Of a stretch of 64,000 nt of DNA, positions 57,996 through 64,000 are shown one piece after another. Under the pieces are notes generated by a model, which saw only the letters and a list, made by a program, of their open reading frames with translations, ran no database searches and had not been told where the DNA came from. The stretch is taken from contig OZ316894.1 of the NCBI GenBank assembly GCA_973895155.1, positions 24,676,001 to 24,740,000 on the forward strand, given 5' to 3'. The DNA comes from Marsupella aquatica. Its lineage: Eukaryota > Marchantiophyta. Both the position numbers and the translations under genes were made by a program. The stretch's first letter is position 1, and the number at the start of each line of letters is the position of its first letter.

Positions 57996-59300
57996 AACAC
58001 GTCGACGATTTCCAGTAAGAGCCTCCGCATCTCCTAGCTACAAAGCTTATTCCCTTCGAGTCAAGCTTATTGGAGCCCCCGACAGCCTGGGAGGTCGCAA
58101 GTCAATTGCGATCAAGTGATACAGGGACGAATGCGGCCTAGCAATCTATAGAATAATTCATGCTAAGAGTCCTCGACGTTTTGAACGAATGCAACCCGCC
58201 ATTTGAAATAAACCGTAGAGAGATCAAGTGAACCAACAGACCCGCCGGGTGACGAGCTGCCTTGAAAGTGACGTCGCGCTCATATTCGCGCACGAGGCCG
58301 CCATCTCAAGGCCGGCACGAGAAATGCACGCTGCACTCAACACAAAAAGATGGACAAAGATCTCACGACAATGAATAAGGAAGGGAAAGAAGAAGTGCGA
58401 ACAAAAGATTCGAAAACGCCATTCACTGATGACATTGATCACAATGATGATGCCGACTGACCAGAAAACTACCGCGACTGGGACTCAGGAGTCTACACCG
58501 ACAGATCTTAAAGCGCTCGACTCACGTCCTTGCCCCAAAGGCATCTCGACAGTACAAAGACCAAAAGCTGACATAATGCAATCCTCAGCAATCACGAAGA
58601 ACATCTCCTCTACCAGTCCAGAAAATGCACTAAGCATCCACCAATTCACACGACATATTTTCCCTCCACCCGTCTCAACGTCAGGTACCAAGACAACAAT
58701 CCACACGTTTCAGCACTCAGCATGCAAATAATGTACCAGCTCCGGCAGCGTTGCCTCCTCCTCCTCCTCGTCGGTGCCTTCCTACCGCTGGCCGCTCCTA
58801 GTGAGCTTCCAACTTCACAAGAAGCACGGCATTCGAAATGCTCGAGCACCTCAGCCAGCAACACAGAGAGAGTTTTTTTGCCGTGAACTGGGGTGAGTGC
58901 TTTCCACCGCTCGACAGCTTCAGTGCCTCGCGCAACAACAGAGCCGGCCTCTCCTGCTAATCCCCCGAGCTCTAATGTGAGGATTTATAATGGTCAGCGC
59001 AAACAATTTACTCTTTCTTCAGTTCTTCTGCCCGCAAGGAAAGAAAAAAGCTCGCACTACCGTAGATTTGAGAGGAGGAGCTGCTGCTGCCACAGGGCAC
59101 ATCTACGCCGACCGAGATGGTGAGCTTCACAAGGAGGGTGGGAGAGAGAGAGAGAGGGGGGTCCTAAGTTGAGTTGAGGTGGAGGGGCAAAGGAAGGTCG
59201 GGGCGGGGGCAGGTGGGAGGAAGGGACAGAATGGTCGAGAAACAAGAGGAGGAGGGGAGGAGACGTGTGGTGACTGAATGCAATGCAGAAGACTTTCGGA
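57996..59300. other. Region upstream of the desaturase
   Basis: It may hold an additional 5' exon of the desaturase on the minus strand: an open stretch ending at about 58738 with a GTACAT donor would join in phase to 57846, but it lacks an ATG in that frame. On the plus strand a 43-codon frame at 58990-59118 ends at a GTGAGC donor and could be a first exon of a divergent gene, but no second exon was found. A GAGAGAGAGAGAGG tract lies near 59141-59157. Confidence 0.3.
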
Positions 59301-62300
59301 GAGAATCGGCACCATCCCGCCTGTAAATCAAAGCAAAATCAAAGCAAAATCAAAGCAATTCAATACTGTAGTATAATTGGAAAGTTAGAGCTCGACGTAC
59401 CATTGTCATGAATGAATGAATGTAGTGTACAGTATGTAAGGGTGGCTTTTCAAGGATTTTATTTGTCACAGAAGGAAATTGGAGGGACGTTTCTTGTCCT
59501 TTTTTCTTGAAAGAAGCACTTTACTTATGGGAAACGTAAAACCTAACAAATACCAGGAGTGACAGGCATGATTAGAAACAATCAAAGGCCAAAAGCCATG
59601 ACGAGAATGAACTTGTTCAAAGAGGGATGTTTCTTGTTCTAACATAGATTAGGGACCAAATATCTCTTTTGGACAGCCTTCTACCAAAAGTCATTATTGT
59701 ATTTTCTTTGCGTTTCCGGCCAGCTTTAAAATTTGTGGCCCATGGCGGAGTACTAGGTTTCGGGCGGGTCCTTTGCGAAGCAAATAAAAGCTCTGCTTTT
59801 TCGTTCTGGCCTGTCTATTGGGTCTTGACATGTATCTATTTTGGACTAGCAATCAGGGAAAATCATTTATTGTTGTCTATTGGGTCCTGCCATTCTATGT
59901 TGTCCCTTGTTGCAGTAGCCCATTGTGGACAAAAGGTGTAGACATGAGAATGTATTCATTTTGTGGAATGTTACTTACAATGTGTGGATACACATATGTG
60001 CAGAGCTTGCTTGATAATAGTTATCCCAACAAGCCTAGCATGAGGGTAGCAGTATTCATAGCGCAAGCAACATTCCAACTTAGAGTTTAATATGTTAACC
60101 AGCTTTTGCATAAACCTTTATCCCAAAGTGAGGTTCACTAAATCTTTTTGCACACAAAAGATTCTACACTTAGAAAACTTGGATGTCACTCTCTTACCAC
60201 CTAAATGGGCCCGTCAACTTGAATCCAGATCTTTTGAAATGGACTTCAATAAATACAAATCCCTTCAATGAAATAACCAAAGTTTGGAAACATTTGGATG
60301 ACCTCTCAAGGTGGGCAGATAAAATAAGCACTCCACTTCAGCATTTACTTGGGTTCACTGCTTGGATGTGGGATCGGTAGACACCATGGGATCGTAGACA
60401 CCATTCCTGAATGGACCCCTGAGCTCTTATAAAGCCAACTGCAACTCTTGCGACTCATTTTACGGTCCACACTTAATCTTAGAGAAAATAAGAAAAGGCA
60501 AATGAATGACCCTGGCTTCTTGTAAAGCCAACTTGACTGTAGGGTCCTGGGAAGTGATGTTGAACCTAGTCTACCATGTGAGACACCTCGAGGCTAGTCT
60601 GCTGTGGCTAAGTGCAGGCTTGGAAGAGACCCTAGCCTGCAGTGTGCAGTATGTTATAAGTACTTGGGAAAATCACTGATGCACTTTTCCAGCTGGACAA
60701 GGTCTTCATAAACCAATAACTGCATCTAAAATTGTTTCTTGAACTTCTCCATATGATTGTGTTGTTAGGTCACACACATCTGACTCCTCAATTCCCAACC
60801 CTTGTACTGCATGATTGACTGGATAAGTGCATGGAAGTACTCTTTGTACTTGTCCATTGCACTCATCAATAAATGCTTCTTGTGTATCCATTGCACTAAG
60901 TGATAAATGCATGTGTGTACTTACAAGAAAAATAACTCTAATTTGAGGGGAATCTGCCCACTGAACCATGGTACACTAAATCAATGAATGAGAGGAGGGT
61001 TTCATTTGCTGATGCTGAGCAGAGGGATCTCTGTTGGCATTGTTGTGGGGGAGTCCTCAAGTACAGTAACATAGATTCATTGGATAAGTGCTAACATTGG
61101 ATAAGTGCTAACATTCCCTAGCCATTCCATGAAAAATTAAGTGTTGAGGCAAATTATTGGAACTACTAATAAATGTGTCCTTGAGACAGGCCTAAGATTT
61201 GCCTAATTACAAAATCAACTCTCTTAGTTGTAAGGCATGCCACTGTTCCTTTGTCATTGCATGGTACCATAGGGGAGAGTTGAAAGCACTCAAGCTATAA
61301 CAAAAGTGCTGCAAGTAGATCCCTGTGTAGAACATTTTATGTGAGAGTCTCATTCAAAGCATTGTTTGGGCTTGAAGGGACCAATTCAATCTGACCTCAA
61401 AGATTTTCCTAAGTTAGTAAGAGATTCCTTCAATTGTAGTAGGAAGGAATTTTTTTTATCTCAGACTTTCAGGTCATTTATGTAATTTTGTAAGGTTGTT
61501 GATATCATTTTCCCTTGATTTTACGGGCTTAATGTTATGTTCATGTCATAATGATTTACCTCCAAGCTTGTGTGTGAGTTATCACGAGCAAGAGCCTCTC
61601 ATTGTTTTTTTTTAATGATTATCAGAATTTGCATTCATCTGTATCTTCCAGCTTTAATTGATAACACGAGGAAGGCTCACAGTAGTGCTTTATGCAAGAC
61701 TCCCATTAATGGGATATGTTGCTTTGAGGTATTGGGAGTGCTGAATCCTATATGTTTTGTTACATCAAAAGTTATTGAACACAACTTTTAGTGGGTTCAA
61801 CAATAAGAACTGGAATCTCAAAATTCCAACTCTTGACACTCCATTAGTGCCTTGCAAATCACTTGGGGATGAAATAATCCAACTTCCCCCCAAAAGAGTA
61901 TAATTCCCAAAATTGATTCTGGCCTTGCAGCAAAGCCTTCATTTTGCTCAAATGATACATATTACATTGAAGAGTGAAATATGACAGAATAAGAGAGGAT
62001 TTTGTATATGGAAATGTGTAGCTCTCTCAATTCTTAATGAAAGTTGGCAACATTTGATTCCCTGAAAAAATCTTTCCAAGCCACTTCTAACAAAACCAAG
62101 AACAATCAAGTTCACTTTCTATCAAGGGAAAATTAATGGGAAAATTTTGTAAATAAAAACCTTTCTGAATTAAGTGGAAAGAGTGTATAATAAGTGAAAC
62201 ATGGTAGTCTTTGAAAATTATGCTCTCAATTCTTAACAAGACTTATGACATGAAACTTGCTGGGAAGATCTTTTCAAGTTGCTGCTCATGAACCCAAGTA

Positions 62301-62924
62301 AGCTGCGTGTTGGCCTGCAGACAAATTTAAGGTCAAAGTTTGCTGACAAATTTCTTTAAAAGTGAGGCGATGACAATGTAAAGGGTGTCACGGTCCATGG
62401 GGACTGTATAGCTCACAAGCTTAGTCCTTCTGGGCTTCAGGTTCAGTCACTCAAGTAGTAAGGAGAATTACCCAGAGAATTATTTTCCTGCACAATTAAA
62501 AATCTCTGTAGAAAGGTAGACCTTATTGTCTATAGTCCAGTGCAAGCACCTCTAGGAGTATAGAGTCCATATGTGGCCAGGATGGGGCCTTAACATGCCA
62601 ACTCCTGCCAAACTTGCCAAAGTCCACAGGCGAAATACACTGTCATCCCCAAATCCTCCTGCAACTTTACCTATGTGCAATCAACCAACACAGGCGAGAG
62701 TTGAACTTGTTGAATACCCGACCTACTGTTTTCTAGTGCTAGCCTGACCTTCAAACGGACGCTAGCACATGGTGTTTGGACAATCACACGCGACCATGTT
62801 GGAAAGTCATGAGATTTTATGGTGTCCCGCTGGCCACTTCCCCTCATCACATCCTGGTTCTTTACAAGAGCCAAAATAAATAAATTCAGAAAGTCTTGGC
62901 ACTGGTCAAACTCATCGGCATGCC
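59301..62924. other. Gene-free AT-rich DNA
   Basis: No gene is recognised in 3.6 kb. Small repeats include AATCAAAGCAA three times at about 59326-59358 and CATTGGATAAGTGCTAA twice near 61078-61110. Short open frames are scattered on both strands without domains. Confidence 0.5.
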
Positions 62925-63550
62925 ACATTCCATGCACTGGCCCTATCCCATGCAAGAGAAAAATGGATTCACATTTGGGACCCCCTAGTGAATGGATGCA
63001 CTTGTCAACTGCATGCCACATTATGGGCACTGGCCCTATCCCATGCAAGAGAAAAATAATAGATCTACATTTGAGTCCCCTAGTGAATGGATGCACTGGT
63101 CAACCACATGCCACATTATGGGCACTCGCCCTATCCAATGCAAGAGCAAAATAACAGATCCATATTTGAGTCCCCTGGATGCACCACTGGGGGCGTCCCA
63201 GCAAAATATGTGACCCTGTGAGATGGCCCTATCCCGTGCAAGAGCCAAATAATAATAGATCCATATTTGAATCCCCTTGATGAATGGATACACCACTGGG
63301 TGCGTCCCAGCAAAATATATGCCCCTATGAGATGGCCCTATCCAGTGCAAGAGCCAAATTATGATAGATCCATATTTGACCCCTTGATGAATGGGTGCAC
63401 CACTGGGTGCATCCGAGCCAACATATGCCCCTATGAGATGGCCCTATCCCGTGCAAGAGCGAAATAATAATAGCTCCGTATTTGAGTCCCCTTGATGAAT
63501 GGATGCACCACTGGCTGTGATCTAGCCAAATATATGCCCCTATAAGAGAG
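62925..63550. repeat. Tandem array of roughly 93-109-bp units
   Basis: The anchor GGCCCTATCC (once CGCCCTATCC) lies at 62939, 63032, 63127, 63225, 63334 and 63440, so six units of 93, 95, 98, 109 and 106 bp. Each continues with RTGCAAGAGC-AAAAT and TATTTGAGTCCCC..GAATGGATGCAC. The first three units carry CATGCCACATTATGGGCAC, and the last three instead CAGCAAAATATATGCCCCTA, so two subtypes have expanded in turn. Confidence 0.9.
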
Positions 63551-64000
63551 TTGTTGCCCCCATGGCCCCACCATGTACATTGGAGATGCTCTACAGCATG
63601 GAGGGCAAGAGAATCACCTGTGTTTGGACAGTCATGCCTTGGAAATGTCAGTTGTACATTCCAGGCAGTTAGGGTCCGGGATCTACCAGAGCACCGTTGC
63701 CACACATCGAACTCCTACACCGCACTAGTGTACAACTGCCTACCGGAGTCATGAAATCCGGGGGGCCGAAATGGAAGCTGTCTCGCTCTCGGCCGAGCAA
63801 TTGCGCCCAGCCTCGAAAGCTCCAGAGAACAGCACCACAACCGAACATGGTGGGCGGACACCTGGTCAACCCATAGCAGGACAAACAACCGCCCATGTCT
63901 CTGCCCATTTACACTCATGCAGGGAGCATCGTCGTACGCTATTTTCTGAGTTTTTTGGCATACTAGGGAAACTTACTAAAATACCCTTATCAGTACCTTC
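63551..64000. other. End of window, no gene seen
   Basis: Short overlapping frames on both strands from 63551 to 63918 have no recognised product. The DNA is somewhat richer in GC than the array before it. Confidence 0.4.

Overview
The window looks like nuclear DNA of a land plant. The protein genes are split by GT-AG introns, two encode plastid pathway enzymes of plant type (histidinol-phosphate aminotransferase and a FAD6-like omega-6 desaturase), and the rest is AT-rich, repeat-rich DNA with plant-type transposons. Gene spacing, intron lengths and protein character would suit a bryophyte or another non-seed plant, but the species cannot be fixed from sequence alone.

Layout: 0-4.6 kb is tandem repeats and AT-rich DNA. 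4.6-7.9 kb (minus) is a complete ten-exon HISN6-type gene. 8.7-10.3 kb is a GC-rich low-complexity island, a tRNA-like duplicated sequence and a 41-bp tandem array. 10.7-16.5 kb (plus) is a decayed but nearly full-length autonomous Helitron (Rep/helicase with an intron) that ends in a CTAG terminus behind a hairpin and a minisatellite. 16.5-24.7 kb holds no gene; it contains a second, reversed minisatellite, a second Helitron-like terminus and an 806-bp Mutator-like foldback element with a 9-bp target duplication. At 25 kb (plus) is an intronless gene for a small secreted eight-cysteine protein. At 27.9 kb (minus) is a tRNA-Ser(UGA) gene. 30.2-31.7 kb (minus) is a three-exon gene resembling the complex I assembly factor NDUFAF4. 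33.75-39.99 kb (minus) is a complete but inactivated Ty1/copia retrotransposon with 110-bp LTRs and a GAAGG target duplication, inserted into a family of diverged direct repeats. 44.9-49.8 kb (plus) is a GDP-mannose pyrophosphorylase alpha-type gene. 54.6-58.0 kb (minus) is the FAD6-like desaturase, with an unresolved 5' end. 58-64 kb is AT-rich and ends in a roughly 100-bp tandem array.

The cellular genes are unrelated housekeeping functions (histidine synthesis, respiratory complex assembly, nucleotide-sugar metabolism, plastid lipid desaturation) plus one secreted protein of unknown role; there is no operon-like organisation. The most unusual finding is a tandemly duplicated 49-nt exon in the GMPPA-type gene. 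Reading frame allows exactly one of the two copies in the mRNA, as expected of mutually exclusive alternative exons.
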